Counted from the stretch's first letter, positions 42,262-51,051 are shown. The stretch is DNA of 64,000 nucleotides from Actinomycetes bacterium (GCA_021823525.1 JAKANY010000002.1:62001-126000); one strand, 5' to 3'. Program-made: numbers and translations. Notes: generated by a model not told the origin, from the sequence alone.

Positions 42262-43187
42262 TGCCCATCACCGAGACGAGCAAGATCTGGATGGACGGCA
42301 CGTTGGTCGACTGGGCCGACGCGACGACGCACGTGCTCAGCCACGGCTTGCACTACGGGACCGGCGCCTTCGAGGGCATCCGGGCCTACCCGACACCCCA
42401 GGGGGTCGCCGTGTTCCGCCTGCGCGAGCACATGGCCCGGCTGCTGCGCAGCTGCAAGATCCTGATGATCGAGGTGCCCTACACCCTCGACGAGCTGGTC
42501 GACGCCGTCGCGGCGACGGTTCGCGCCAACGACCTGGTGAACGGCTGCTACATCCGCCCCCTGGTCTTCCTGGGCTACGGCGAGATGGGCGTCAACCCGC
42601 TGCCGGCCCCCGTGCGCGTCGCGATCGCGGCCTGGCCGTGGGGTGCGTACCTGGGCGAGGAGGGCCTGGCGCGCGGCGTGCGGATGAAGATCTCGAGCTG
42701 GCAGCGCCACGACCCCAACGCCATGCCCACGGCGGCCAAGGGGACCGGGATGTACCTCAACTCGGGCCTGGCCAAGATGGAGGCCATCAAGGCGGGCTAC
42801 GACGAGGCCATCATGCTGGGACCCGACGGACGGATCTCCGAGTGCACCGGCGAGAACCTCTTCGTCGTGCGCGATGGCGTCGTCCTCACGCCCCAGCCCT
42901 CGGCGGCCGGGGCGCTGCCGGGCATCACGCAGGACACCGTCGTCTCGCTCGCGACCGACCTGGGCTACGAGGTGCGCTTCGAGACGCTGATCCGCACCGA
43001 TCTCTACCTGGCCGATGAGGCCTTCCTGACCGGCACCGCCGCCGAGGTCGTGCCGATCTCGTCGGTGGACGACCGCACGGTGGGCGACGGCGCCCCGGGT
43101 CCGATCACGACGCGGCTCCAGCAGACGTACTTCCAGGCGGTGCGCGGCGAGCTCGATCGGTACGCGGGCTGGCTCACGGTCGTCTGA
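42261..43187 (+). CDS. ilvE: Branched-chain amino acid aminotransferase
   Basis: A 308-residue fold-type IV PLP enzyme that adds the final amino group to the valine, leucine and isoleucine keto acids. It has KIWMDGTLVDWADATTHVLSHGLHYGTGAFEGIRAY, the PLP lysine Lys160 in AAKGTGMYLNSGLAK, and ISECTGENLFVV. The start overlaps the leuB stop by one base, so the two are coupled. It closes the branched-chain island. Confidence 0.95.
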   Translation: MPITETSKIWMDGTLVDWADATTHVLSHGLHYGTGAFEGIRAYPTPQGVAVFRLREHMARLLRSCKILMIEVPYTLDELVDAVAATVRANDLVNGCYIRPLVFLGYGEMGVNPLPAPVRVAIAAWPWGAYLGEEGLARGVRMKISSWQRHDPNAMPTAAKGTGMYLNSGLAKMEAIKAGYDEAIMLGPDGRISECTGENLFVVRDGVVLTPQPSAAGALPGITQDTVVSLATDLGYEVRFETLIRTDLYLADEAFLTGTAAEVVPISSVDDRTVGDGAPGPITTRLQQTYFQAVRGELDRYAGWLTVV

Positions 43188-43210
43188 GACGCCCGCAGTA
43201 GGCTCGAAAG

Positions 43211-43666
43211 GTGACACAGCCAGCGTTCGTCCCCGTCCCCGCGGCTGGCGCCGTGCGGGCGACCATGGCCACGCCCGCGCCGGTGCGCGTCCGGGCGAAG
43301 GTCGGCCTCCAGCGCTCCCCGCATCGCGCCTCGGGCCCTCAGCAGGGCACGCCGGCTCCGGATGCCGGGTTCGCGCTCACGATCGCCGCGCGGGTCGTGG
43401 GCCAGCTGGCCTTCGAGCACGAGCACGACCGCCACGACGTGGCCCTGGGCGTCGCCCTGGTGGCCGCCAAGCGGGCGAGCCTGATCGGGCGCGGGCCCAC
43501 CCTCGATGACGTGCGCGCGGCCATGTCGGTGCTGGGCGTCCCCTCGGGGGCGCCGGTCAGTGCGAGCGTCGCGAGGGCCTTCCGCGGGATCGGGCACAGT
43601 TACGTGGGCCAGCGCGCCCTGGTCGACGCCGTCGACGTCGAGGCGCTCCTCGCCTTCTCGTCGTAG
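43211..43666 (+). CDS. Hypothetical protein of 151 residues
   Basis: No family is recognised. The first 50 residues are Pro/Ala-rich and look disordered. The rest is a helical domain with ALTIAARVVGQLAFEHEHDRHDVALGVALVAAKRASLIGRGP and RAFRGIGHSYVGQRALVDAVD, rich in His and Arg. There is no membrane segment or signal peptide. TAGGCT (43199-43204) lies exactly six bases before the GTG start, which supports a real, leaderless gene. It lies between ilvE and an acyl-CoA dehydrogenase. Confidence 0.65.
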   Translation: MTQPAFVPVPAAGAVRATMATPAPVRVRAKVGLQRSPHRASGPQQGTPAPDAGFALTIAARVVGQLAFEHEHDRHDVALGVALVAAKRASLIGRGPTLDDVRAAMSVLGVPSGAPVSASVARAFRGIGHSYVGQRALVDAVDVEALLAFSS

Positions 43667-43685
43667 ACCCCAGGAAGGATGAACA

Positions 43686-44828
43686 ATGTCGTTCGTACTG
43701 ACCGATGAGCATCGAGCGTTCCGCGATGTCATGCGTTCGTTCGTTGACCAGCGCGTGGCGCCGCATGCCGCGCGCTACGACCGGGACCAGGAGTTCCCCC
43801 AGGAGAGCTTCGACGCGTGCGTCGACATGGGTCTTGCGGCCCTCTGGGTGCCCGAGGCCTACGGCGGGGCCGGCGCGGACATGGTGACCCAGGCCATCAT
43901 GGCCGAGGAGCTCGCGCGCGGCTGCGCGTCGACCTCGGTGACGATGCTGATCTCCAAGCTCGGCATGCTGCCGATCATGAACTTCGCCTCCGAGGAGATC
44001 AAGCACGCGTACCTGCCGCGCATCGCCTCGGGCGAGATCCAGGCCAGCTACTGCCTATCGGAGGCCGACGCGGGATCCGACGTTGCCTCGCTGCGTACCC
44101 GCGCCGTGCGCGACGGCGACTCGTACGTGCTCAACGGCTCGAAGTACTGGATCACCAACGCCGGCGTGTCCGACACCTACACCGTCTTCGCGACCACCGA
44201 CCCTGACGCTCGGGGCCGGGGGATCACCTGCTTCCTGGTGGAGAAGTCCTGGGGGCTCGAGTTCCCCAAGCACGAGGACAAGATGGGGCTTCGCGCCTCG
44301 CCCACGGGCGAGGTGGTGCTCCACGATGTCCGGGTCCCCGTGTCGCACCGCATCGGTGAGGAGGGCGAGGGGTTCAAGATCGCCATGCACACGCTGGATC
44401 GCTCGCGCCCCACCATCGGTGCGCAAGCCGTGGGGATCGCCCAGGCGGCCATCGACTTCGCCGCTCAGTACCTGCCCCAGCGTCGAGCCTTCGGTGGACG
44501 GCTCAGCGACCTGCAGGCTCTTCGCTTCATGATCGCCGACATGGCGATCCGCACCGAGGCGTCGCGCGCCCTCGTCTACCAGGCGTGCGCCACCATCGAC
44601 GCCGGGGACCCGGATCACCAACTCAGCTACCTGACCGCCGCGGCCAAGGCTTTCGCGTCGGACACCGCGATGGCCGTGACGACCGACGCCGTGCAGCTGC
44701 TCGGCGGCTACGGGTACACCAAGGACTTCCCCGTCGAGCGATTCATGCGCGACGCCAAGATCACCCAGATCTATGAGGGCACCAACCAGGTCCAGCGCGT
44801 CGTGGTCGCCAAGCACCTCTTGAACTAG
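43686..44828 (+). CDS. Acyl-CoA dehydrogenase
   Basis: A 380-residue flavoprotein that oxidises acyl-CoA to enoyl-CoA and passes electrons to ETF. It has YCLSEADAGSDVASLRT and YWITNAG (FAD and substrate binding), QRRAFGGRLSDLQALRF, QLLGGYGYTKDFPVERFMRDAKI and the catalytic glutamate in IYEGTNQVQR near the C terminus. The glutamate position fits short/medium-chain or butyryl-CoA dehydrogenases. AGGAAGGA lies about six bases before the ATG. It is followed by 317 bases without a gene. Confidence 0.93.
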   Translation: MSFVLTDEHRAFRDVMRSFVDQRVAPHAARYDRDQEFPQESFDACVDMGLAALWVPEAYGGAGADMVTQAIMAEELARGCASTSVTMLISKLGMLPIMNFASEEIKHAYLPRIASGEIQASYCLSEADAGSDVASLRTRAVRDGDSYVLNGSKYWITNAGVSDTYTVFATTDPDARGRGITCFLVEKSWGLEFPKHEDKMGLRASPTGEVVLHDVRVPVSHRIGEEGEGFKIAMHTLDRSRPTIGAQAVGIAQAAIDFAAQYLPQRRAFGGRLSDLQALRFMIADMAIRTEASRALVYQACATIDAGDPDHQLSYLTAAAKAFASDTAMAVTTDAVQLLGGYGYTKDFPVERFMRDAKITQIYEGTNQVQRVVVAKHLLN

Positions 44829-45145
44829 CGGATCGGGCTCCCACGTCGAGCGCACGCGGAGAAGGCCGCCTCAATCGCTGGACAGCCGTCCAACACCGCG
44901 AGCGCGAAGTGTCGTGCTCTGGACACGTGCCCGGGCGATGGCCGTGCCGTAGCGCGCCGGGAGACTCTTCGCCCGCACGCAGCGATACCATCCGCTGTAC
45001 GACACCTGCGGGTTACTCCTCGCCGTAAGAAGGAGGTGCGGGTGTCGGGTGCGCCCCCGCGGGCGCGAGAGCGCGTCGATCGGACCTCGTTGGGGGGTCG
45101 GGACTCCATCGTGACGGTCCGCGCGTGAAGGGACGGCAGAGCGGA
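44829..45145. other. Gap without a recognised gene; contains two hairpins
   Basis: I see no supported gene on either strand. A two-part hairpin lies at 45001-45046: the outer stem GACACCTGC (45001-45009) pairs with GCGGGTGTC (45038-45046, one G-T pair) and an inner stem CTCCT/AGGAG closes a ten-base loop. A second hairpin, GCGCCC/GGGCGC, is at 45051-45066. They could end the upstream transcript or form a structured RNA. Confidence 0.5.
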
Positions 45146-45703
45146 ATGTCCGACGAGGCAGCGTGGGAGACGTTCTATGAGCCCAGCGCCGCCGTGGCGG
45201 CACCGTTCGGCCCCCAACCGCTGCGCGGCGACGTGATCGAGTTCGGGTGCGGCCACGGGACCTTCACGGTGGCCGCGGCCGCTCACACGCCCGGGACCGT
45301 CACGGCACTGGATATCGAGGCTCAGATGGTTGCAGCCACCCGCCAGCGCCTCGCGCGGGCGGGAGTGACCAACGTGCACGTCGTCTTGCGCGATGCGGTG
45401 GTGGAAGGGCCAGGCGTGCCCCCCGCAGTCGCAGATCCACGCGATGATCTATAACCTGCTCCATATCGAGGACCCGACCAAACTCCTCGACGACGCGCGG
45501 GTGGTCTTGCGCCGGGGCGGCCACCTGTCGGTGATGCGCTGGCGAAGTGACATCGAGACCCCCGGGGCCCGACGCTCGAGATCCGTCCAACGCTCCAGCA
45601 GTGCGCGAGCTGGATGGCGGAGGTGGGATTCACCCACATCGTGCCGGTCGACCTGGGCACCGGGAATCCGTGCCACTTCGGCCTCGTGGGCACGGCGCCG
45701 TAG
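45146..45703 (+). pseudogene. SAM-dependent methyltransferase gene with two compensating frameshifts
   Basis: The start MSDEAAWETFYEPSAAV and the SAM motif VIEFGCGHGTFTVAAAA are in one frame to about 45420. The middle (PPQSQIHAMIYNLLHIEDPTKLLDDARVVLRRGGHLSVMRWRSDIETP) is in another frame. From 45569 the original frame returns (GPTLEIRPTLQQCASWMAEVGF to a TAG). The breaks fall at a run of six C (about 45419-45424, one too many) and a run of five C (about 45559-45563, one too few). Repaired, it would be a 185-residue class I methyltransferase. It may be a sequencing error or a true pseudogene. Confidence 0.72.
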
Positions 45704-46049
45704 CCGCCGCCGCCATCGGGCTTCCGGCGGTGAGTGCGGCCCCTCGGATGCCCTCCTCTCCCCGTGCAATCGTCGGGGTGGCTTCGCGCGTCCCGTCGAG
45801 GCCACCGGGCAGGAGCGGGCCATTCCCATAGAACCAGTAGGGAAACTGGAGATCGACGACTCGTGAGCGTATGGTCAAGCCAGTGCGTTGCGACACTTCT
45901 CCAATGGCCGAACGTTGGCGTCAACTCCGTGTGACTGCGCACCCGCGGAACAGACGTCGACCCCGGTGCGCCGGTCTGGCAGGGGGGCGGTCCTGACGGG
46001 CACCGGACGGCCTGGTGAGTGACGACGCCGGACAAAGGAGAACACAGAT
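45704..46049. other. Gap without a recognised gene
   Basis: No supported reading frame or RNA gene is visible in these 346 bases. The base composition is slightly less GC-rich around 45830-45930. The last part carries AAGGAG (46035-46040), the ribosome site of the next gene. Confidence 0.5.
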
Positions 46050-46595
46050 ATGCGCAAGGTTCGCTGGACCCTCTGGCCAGTGCTCGTCATCGGGGTGATC
46101 CTCATCGTGGCGCCCCTCGTCATCTCGTTGCCCTCAAAGGGAAGCGCTGGGCAGAAGATGCTCAACAACTTCCACTCGATGATGCAGCCCGCGGCGGTGA
46201 AGACCACCCAGAACTACTTCACAGACTTCGAAGCCCTCCGACCGGTCGCCCAGGGAGGCGTCGCGGCGGCGAGCGAGATCCCCGTCATGCTCGGACAGAT
46301 CGCGGCCGGCATGCACATGAGCCAGGCTCAACTCTCGGCGTACATGGCCAAGCAGTTCCCGGCCATGACGTCGCTGCTCGGCGCCCTGCCGCAGATGACG
46401 TCCGTCTTCAAGCAGGTACCTCCCGGCCTCGACTGGTACAAGCCGATCATCGCCACGATGGCCGCCAACCAGAGCAACTACAGCCAGGTGGACAGCCTGC
46501 CCAACTTCAACCTGTTCACGTGGTTCTTCGAGATCCCGGGCATCCTGCTCGTGCTTCTGGCCATCGCCGGCCTGATGGCCCTGCGTCGCGAGTGA
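46050..46595 (+). CDS. Membrane protein with two terminal helices and an outside loop
   Basis: A 181-residue protein. The first helix is at about 8-27 (LWPVLVIGVILIVAPLVISL) and the second at about 155-176 (FFEIPGILLVLLAIAGLMAL). The 125 residues between are rich in Met, Gln and Asn (NNFHSMMQPAAVKTTQNYF and others) and should lie outside the membrane. No family is recognised. The ribosome site AAGGAG is nine bases before the ATG. An 18-base imperfect hairpin follows the stop. The neighbours give no functional clue. Confidence 0.75.
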   Translation: MRKVRWTLWPVLVIGVILIVAPLVISLPSKGSAGQKMLNNFHSMMQPAAVKTTQNYFTDFEALRPVAQGGVAAASEIPVMLGQIAAGMHMSQAQLSAYMAKQFPAMTSLLGALPQMTSVFKQVPPGLDWYKPIIATMAANQSNYSQVDSLPNFNLFTWFFEIPGILLVLLAIAGLMALRRE

Positions 46596-46601
46596 GTCGT
46601 C

Positions 46602-46652
46602 GCGTGCACGTCTCGGGGGCCAGCCGTCGCGCGACCCCCGAGACGCGCACGC
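46602..46652 (+). terminator. Long hairpin after the membrane protein gene
   Basis: Arms 46602-46619 and 46635-46652 pair over 18 bases with one mismatch; the inner 11 pairs (CGTCTCGGGGG with CCCCCGAGACG) are perfect. The 15-base loop includes CGTCGCGCGA. There is no T tract. It begins six bases after the stop codon. Confidence 0.72.
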
Positions 46653-46763
46653 TTCACTCGGTCCCGTCGTCTGCGGTTCGCGGGATCGAGAAGCGCGCCG
46701 GGCGCCAGTGACGGCGCCGTCACGCCGCCGCGTCTTAGGCGCCTTGGATACGCTGTCTCGATC

Positions 46764-47792
46764 ATGAGCGACGACGCGCAGCCCGAGGAGACGTCCCCGA
46801 GTCCCGAAGTAGGCGATCCGCCGGCCCTGGTCGCCCGCCGGAGCCTGGCGCTGTTCGACGACGCGACCGTGCTGGAAGTCGTCGACGGACTGGACCTGCG
46901 ACCGAGCTCGCGGGTGTCACCCGCCATCGCGGTGTTCCTGCGAGGTCTGCAGCAGCGTCATGACGTGCGGGCCTTCGTCACGGGTGCGCCCACCCCAGCG
47001 GTGCGCGCGCTCCTGGAGCTGCTGGTGTCGGGCACGCTCGAAGACGTGGTGCGCGAGCTCGGTGCGTCGGCCGACGACCCGAGCTACGACGAGCTCACTC
47101 GCGCGCTCGACGCACTGTCGGCGCAGGGGACGCCACCGGAGCGCATCGCCGCCCTGCTCGGCCACGCCGTCGCCGAGTCCTTTCCGGCGGCGCCCCACTG
47201 CCGGCGGCTCCTCGGCGAGCGGCCCGAGTGGACCCTGCCATCGGTCGACCGGGCCCCGGCCCCCTCGGTCCTCGCACCGCGGGAGGTCGATCCCGAAGTC
47301 CGCGAGAGGCGGCGAGAGCGTCGCGCGGCCCGCCGCGTGACCTCGCCACGCCCCCGTCCGGTTCACCCACCGCGCTCGCGGCACGCGTCTCCCGCGGAGG
47401 ACGAGGAGGTGTCCGCGCCGGCGCCACGGTCGCTCTCGTGGCGGCGCACGCCGCTCACGCCAGCCGAGGCGCGCGAGGTCACGGACCGCCATCCGCTGGT
47501 CGGGGCCGTCGTCATGATTGAGGTCCCCTTCGATGCCGTCGACCCGACGCGTCCCGACGAGCGCGAGAAGCGCCGACCGGCGCTCGTCGTCGCGGCGTCC
47601 GAGAGTCAGCTGCTCGTGCGGGCACTCTTCACCAAGCCCCGACCCGGCCGCATCCCCTTCCGTCCATGGCGACGGGTGGGTCTCGATCACCCGTCCTTTC
47701 TGAGCGACGAGCGCACCAGCGTGGATCGGGGTGAGGTCGGCGTGGTCGAGCTCGGACGCCTGAGTGCTGCCGAGTGGAACGGGCTCTGGTAG
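46764..47792 (+). CDS. Protein with a MazF/PemK-like C-terminal domain
   Basis: A 342-residue protein in three parts: a helical N-terminal region (about 15-135), a basic Arg/Pro-rich linker (about 170-225) and a C-terminal domain (about 238-342). The last part reads like the PemK/MazF fold: GAVVMIEVPFDAVD, KRRPALVVAASESQLLVRALFT and the ending DRGEVGVVELGRLSAAEWNGL. No antitoxin gene lies upstream. Family members cut RNA or have lost that activity. The match is by pattern only. TACGCT lies nine bases before the ATG. Confidence 0.6.
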   Translation: MSDDAQPEETSPSPEVGDPPALVARRSLALFDDATVLEVVDGLDLRPSSRVSPAIAVFLRGLQQRHDVRAFVTGAPTPAVRALLELLVSGTLEDVVRELGASADDPSYDELTRALDALSAQGTPPERIAALLGHAVAESFPAAPHCRRLLGERPEWTLPSVDRAPAPSVLAPREVDPEVRERRRERRAARRVTSPRPRPVHPPRSRHASPAEDEEVSAPAPRSLSWRRTPLTPAEAREVTDRHPLVGAVVMIEVPFDAVDPTRPDEREKRRPALVVAASESQLLVRALFTKPRPGRIPFRPWRRVGLDHPSFLSDERTSVDRGEVGVVELGRLSAAEWNGLW

Positions 47793-47813
47793 CCCGGGGC
47801 CTACCATCGAGCC

Positions 47814-49193
47814 ATGCCCTACGAGTTCCAGACCATCATCGAGCCCTTTCGCATCCACTCGGTGGAGCCCCTGCGCCTGACGAGCCCCGAGCAGCGGCAT
47901 GCGGCGATGGCCGAGGCGGGCTTCAACCTGTTCAACCTCCGCGCCGACGACGTGTTGATCGACCTGCTCACAGACTCGGGCACCGGAGCCATGTCGCGGG
48001 ACCAGTGGGCGGCCATCCAGCACGGTGACGAGAGCTACGCCGGGTCGCCGTCGTGGTTTCGCTTCGAGGCTGCGGTCAAGGACCTGTTCCCGTTCCGGCA
48101 CGTCATCCCGACCCACCAGGGCCGAGCCGCCGAGAAGATCCTGTTCACCGCTATCGGCGGACCGGGCCGCGTGGTGCCCTCGAACACGCACTTCGACACG
48201 ACCCGGGCCAACGTCGAGGCGTCGGGCGCTGAAGCGGTGGACCTGGTGATCGCCGAGGGCCTCGACCCGCGATCCCTGCACCCCTTCAAGGGCAACATGG
48301 ACCTCGAGGCCCTCGACCGATTGCTGCGCGAGCGCGGGGCCGACGTGCCCGTCGTGATGGTGACCGTCACCAACAACTCGGGGGGCGGGCAGCCCGTGTC
48401 GCTCGCGAACCTCCGGGCCGTCAGCGCACTGTGCCACTCCTACGGCGTGCCCCTGTTCCTGGACGCGTGCCGCTTCGCCGAGAACGCGTGGTTCATCCAC
48501 GAGCGCGAGGAGGGCCAGTCCGAGCGCGACGTCGCCGACATCGTTCGCGACATGGCGCGCCTCGCCGACGGCATGACCATGTCCGCGAAGAAGGATCCCT
48601 TTGGCAACATCGGGGGATGGCTCGCGCTCAACGACGACGGCCTCGCCGAGCGGTGCCGCAACCTCCTGATCCTGACCGAGGGATTCCCCACCTACGGCGG
48701 TCTGGCCGGGCGCGACCTCGAGGCCCTCGCCCAGGGGCTGTCCGAGGCGGTGAGCCACGACTACCTGCGCTACCGCATCCGCTCGACGACCTACCTAGGC
48801 GAGGCGCTCGACCGCGCTGGCGTCCCGGTGGTCCTGCCCATCGGCGGCCACGCCGTCTACCTGGACGCGCGCGCCCTGCTGCCCCACGTCGAGCCCCTCA
48901 CGTACCCGGGACAGGCCCTCGCGGTCGCGCTCTACGAGGCGGGCGGCGTGCGGTCGGTGGAGATCGGCACGGTGATGTTCGGCCGCCATCCTGACGGCAG
49001 CGAGCACCCCGCCCCTCTCGAGCTGGTGCGCCTGGCCATCCCGCGGCGCACCTACACCCAGAGCCACATCGACTACGTGATCGAGGTCGTCACCGCGGTG
49101 GCGCGCGACGCGGACCGACTCGGCGGGTACCGCATGGTCTACGAGCCCCCGGCGCTGCGCCACTTCACGGCGCGCTTCGAGCCCCTGGACTGA
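47814..49193 (+). CDS. tnaA: Tryptophanase-like beta-eliminating lyase
   Basis: A 459-residue PLP lyase of the tryptophanase/tyrosine phenol-lyase family. It has FIDLLTDSGTGAMS-type start residues (LIDLLTDSGTGAMS), PTHQGRAAEKIL, NNSGGGQPVSLANL, RFAENAWFIHERE, the PLP lysine in MSAKKDPFGNIGG and EGFPTYGGLAGRD. The segment SVEIGTVMFGR lacks the arginine that tyrosine phenol-lyases have there (MERG) and follows the tryptophanase form (VEIG), so indole, pyruvate and ammonia are the likely products. TACCAT (47802-47807) lies six bases before the ATG. There is no tnaC leader or permease gene beside it. Confidence 0.85.
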   Translation: MPYEFQTIIEPFRIHSVEPLRLTSPEQRHAAMAEAGFNLFNLRADDVLIDLLTDSGTGAMSRDQWAAIQHGDESYAGSPSWFRFEAAVKDLFPFRHVIPTHQGRAAEKILFTAIGGPGRVVPSNTHFDTTRANVEASGAEAVDLVIAEGLDPRSLHPFKGNMDLEALDRLLRERGADVPVVMVTVTNNSGGGQPVSLANLRAVSALCHSYGVPLFLDACRFAENAWFIHEREEGQSERDVADIVRDMARLADGMTMSAKKDPFGNIGGWLALNDDGLAERCRNLLILTEGFPTYGGLAGRDLEALAQGLSEAVSHDYLRYRIRSTTYLGEALDRAGVPVVLPIGGHAVYLDARALLPHVEPLTYPGQALAVALYEAGGVRSVEIGTVMFGRHPDGSEHPAPLELVRLAIPRRTYTQSHIDYVIEVVTAVARDADRLGGYRMVYEPPALRHFTARFEPLD

Positions 49194-49956
49194 CCCTCTG
49201 GCGCGCCCCACGGCGCGTGCACACCAGCGCACTGGCCACCCCCGAAGCCGCCAGGACGAGTCCGGCGAGCTGCACGCCCACCGAGCCGCTATGGGAGTGC
49301 TGGCCGAGCAGGAGGTGCTCGTCGAGGGTGCGCACCAGTCCCCACACGATCATCGCGAGCGAGGCCACGAGGCCGTCGACACGTCCGCGCAGCCGGCGCT
49401 GCACGGCGAGCAGGCCCAGCCAGAGCGTGCCGTCCTCGAGGCCCTGGATCAGGGGAACCGGGACGCGCCGGCCGGCCTGCCCCGCGTAGCGCATCCCGAA
49501 CCACTGGTGGGTCAGGTGGCCGCCCCCCTGGTACATGAACTGCGGACCGAGCACCCGCCCGATCGCCCAGCCCGCCACGAGAGCGGGCACGACGGCGTCG
49601 GCGAATCGCGCCAGTGACGCCTCGGGCCACCAGCGCCGGCGCAGGGCCAGCGCGACGGGTACCCCCGCGCCGATGCCGCCGAAGCTCGCCAGGCCGCCGT
49701 TCCACAGCGCGAGCCACTGACCGGGGCGCGGGCCGTAGTAGGACCAGTTCGTGGCCACGTTGGCCGCGCGAGCCCCGATCAGCGCCGCGACGAGGACGGC
49801 GACGCTGAAGCGCGCCCACGGAGCGCGGCTCAGGCCCGCCCGCTCTAGGCGCCGCCGGGCGTAGCTGTAGGTGATCAGCGCGGCCAGCGCCAGTCCGATG
49901 CCGTAGAGGTGGAAGGTCAGGGGACCCACGTGGATGCTGGTGGGGATGGGCTCCAC
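49165..49956 (-). CDS. Lgt-like prolipoprotein diacylglyceryl transferase family protein
   Basis: A 263-residue protein with about seven membrane helices. It keeps the Lgt outline: IHVGPLTFHLYGIGLALAALITY at the start, GARAANVATNWSYY, WNGGLASFGGIGAGV and WAIGRVLGPQF. The last should read like GRxGNFxN(x)E in a working Lgt; here the Asn is missing and GPQFMYQGGGHLTHQWFGM follows, as in divergent paralogs. True Lgt puts diacylglycerol on lipoprotein cysteines; this copy may do something else. Its GTG start is three bases after the NlpC/P60 stop. The 3' end overlaps tnaA by 29 bases. Confidence 0.72.
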   Translation of the reverse strand: MEPIPTSIHVGPLTFHLYGIGLALAALITYSYARRRLERAGLSRAPWARFSVAVLVAALIGARAANVATNWSYYGPRPGQWLALWNGGLASFGGIGAGVPVALALRRRWWPEASLARFADAVVPALVAGWAIGRVLGPQFMYQGGGHLTHQWFGMRYAGQAGRRVPVPLIQGLEDGTLWLGLLAVQRRLRGRVDGLVASLAMIVWGLVRTLDEHLLLGQHSHSGSVGVQLAGLVLAASGVASALVCTRRGARQRVSPGARSAP

Positions 49957-49959
49957 GGC

Positions 49960-51051
49960 CTAGGCGCGGGGTCGGCCCGCTCCCGCGAACCCGTACCCGA
50001 GGCGGATCGGGGTGACGTGCACCGTGTAGCCGGCCTGGGGCGCCTCGATCATCATGCCGTGGCCCAGGTACATCGCCACGTGCTGGTCACCGTCGTAGCC
50101 GTAGAAGAGCAGGTCGCCGGGCTGGAGGTCCCACAGCGGCACGCGCACGGTGTCGGCGAACTGGGCCCCCGAGTAGTGCGGGAGGTAGATGCCCGCGGCG
50201 TCGTAGGCCAGCATCACCAAGCCCGAGCAGTCGACGCCGGCGCGCGACGCGCCGCCCCACACGTAGGGCACGCCGAGGTACGAGAGCGCCGCGCGCACCG
50301 CGATGTCGGCGCGCGAGTTGGCCGGGGGAGCCGGGAACCCGGCGATCGGTGTGGCGTTGGCGAGCGTCCCGGCGGACTGCGCGGCGGCGGCGGCCTCCTG
50401 CTGGCTGATGAAGTACGCGATCTGCCCCTTGACCTTGGAGAGCGCGTTCTGGAGGGTCGCCTGGAGGAGCTTGGCCTCGTGGAAGGCGCGGGCGGCGGTG
50501 CGGGCCGCCGCGGCGGCCTGGCGGTCCTCGGCGGCCAGGAGGGAGCGCTCCTGGGTCAGCTTGAGCCGGTAGCTCTTGAGGTTGGCCAGGGTGGTGGCCA
50601 CGTTGCCCTGGGCAACCTGGTTGTAGACCTGGACCGCGCCGATCTTGGTCGCCGTGGGGGAGAAGAGGGGATTGGCACCCGTGACGCCACTGGTGACGTA
50701 GGCGTAGACGGCGTCGGCGCGCAGTTGGGTGTTGCCGTGCTGGAGGTCGCGCTCGATCTGGGCGACGATGCTCTTGGTGTTGGTGATGACGTGGGCGATG
50801 TCGTGGAGCTTGATCAACGTCATGTCGTACTTCTGCCCGAGGAAGCCCACGCGCCCGTCGATGTACTGGATCTGCTTGTAGAGGGTGGCCGCCTGCGCGC
50901 GGGCGCCCGTCAGGCTGGCGCCGCCGACGGGCGCACCGCCACCAGCAGCCAGGGCCGCCGCGAGGAGCGCTCCGGCGAGGCGCCCCGCAGGGCTCCACCG
51001 CCCGCGGGGCCGTGGCGACGAGAGGCGCCAGAGGCGCTTGACGTCAGGCAC
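49960..51051 (-). CDS. Secreted NlpC/P60 peptidoglycan hydrolase with coiled coil
   Basis: A 363-residue exported cell-wall hydrolase. A signal region (SPAGRLAGALLAAALAAGGGA, about 20-40) is followed by a long coiled coil (to about 230, with TLANLKSYRLKLTQERSLLAAEDRQ) and an NlpC/P60 domain. The catalytic cysteine is Cys275 (AGVDCSGLVMLAY) and the histidine is His324 (GDQHVAMYLG). This domain order resembles RipA/PcsB-type enzymes that cut stem peptides at division. I chose the GTG at 51051 because TAGCCT (51059-51064) lies seven bases before it. It is coupled to the Lgt-like gene. Confidence 0.88.
   Translation of the reverse strand: MPDVKRLWRLSSPRPRGRWSPAGRLAGALLAAALAAGGGAPVGGASLTGARAQAATLYKQIQYIDGRVGFLGQKYDMTLIKLHDIAHVITNTKSIVAQIERDLQHGNTQLRADAVYAYVTSGVTGANPLFSPTATKIGAVQVYNQVAQGNVATTLANLKSYRLKLTQERSLLAAEDRQAAAAARTAARAFHEAKLLQATLQNALSKVKGQIAYFISQQEAAAAAQSAGTLANATPIAGFPAPPANSRADIAVRAALSYLGVPYVWGGASRAGVDCSGLVMLAYDAAGIYLPHYSGAQFADTVRVPLWDLQPGDLLFYGYDGDQHVAMYLGHGMMIEAPQAGYTVHVTPIRLGYGFAGAGRPRA

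Noticed and set aside
47814..49193. Tyrosine phenol-lyase instead of tryptophanase
   Set aside because: The arginine in the MERG-type segment of tyrosine phenol-lyases is replaced by VEIG, as in tryptophanases. Not excluded without an assay.
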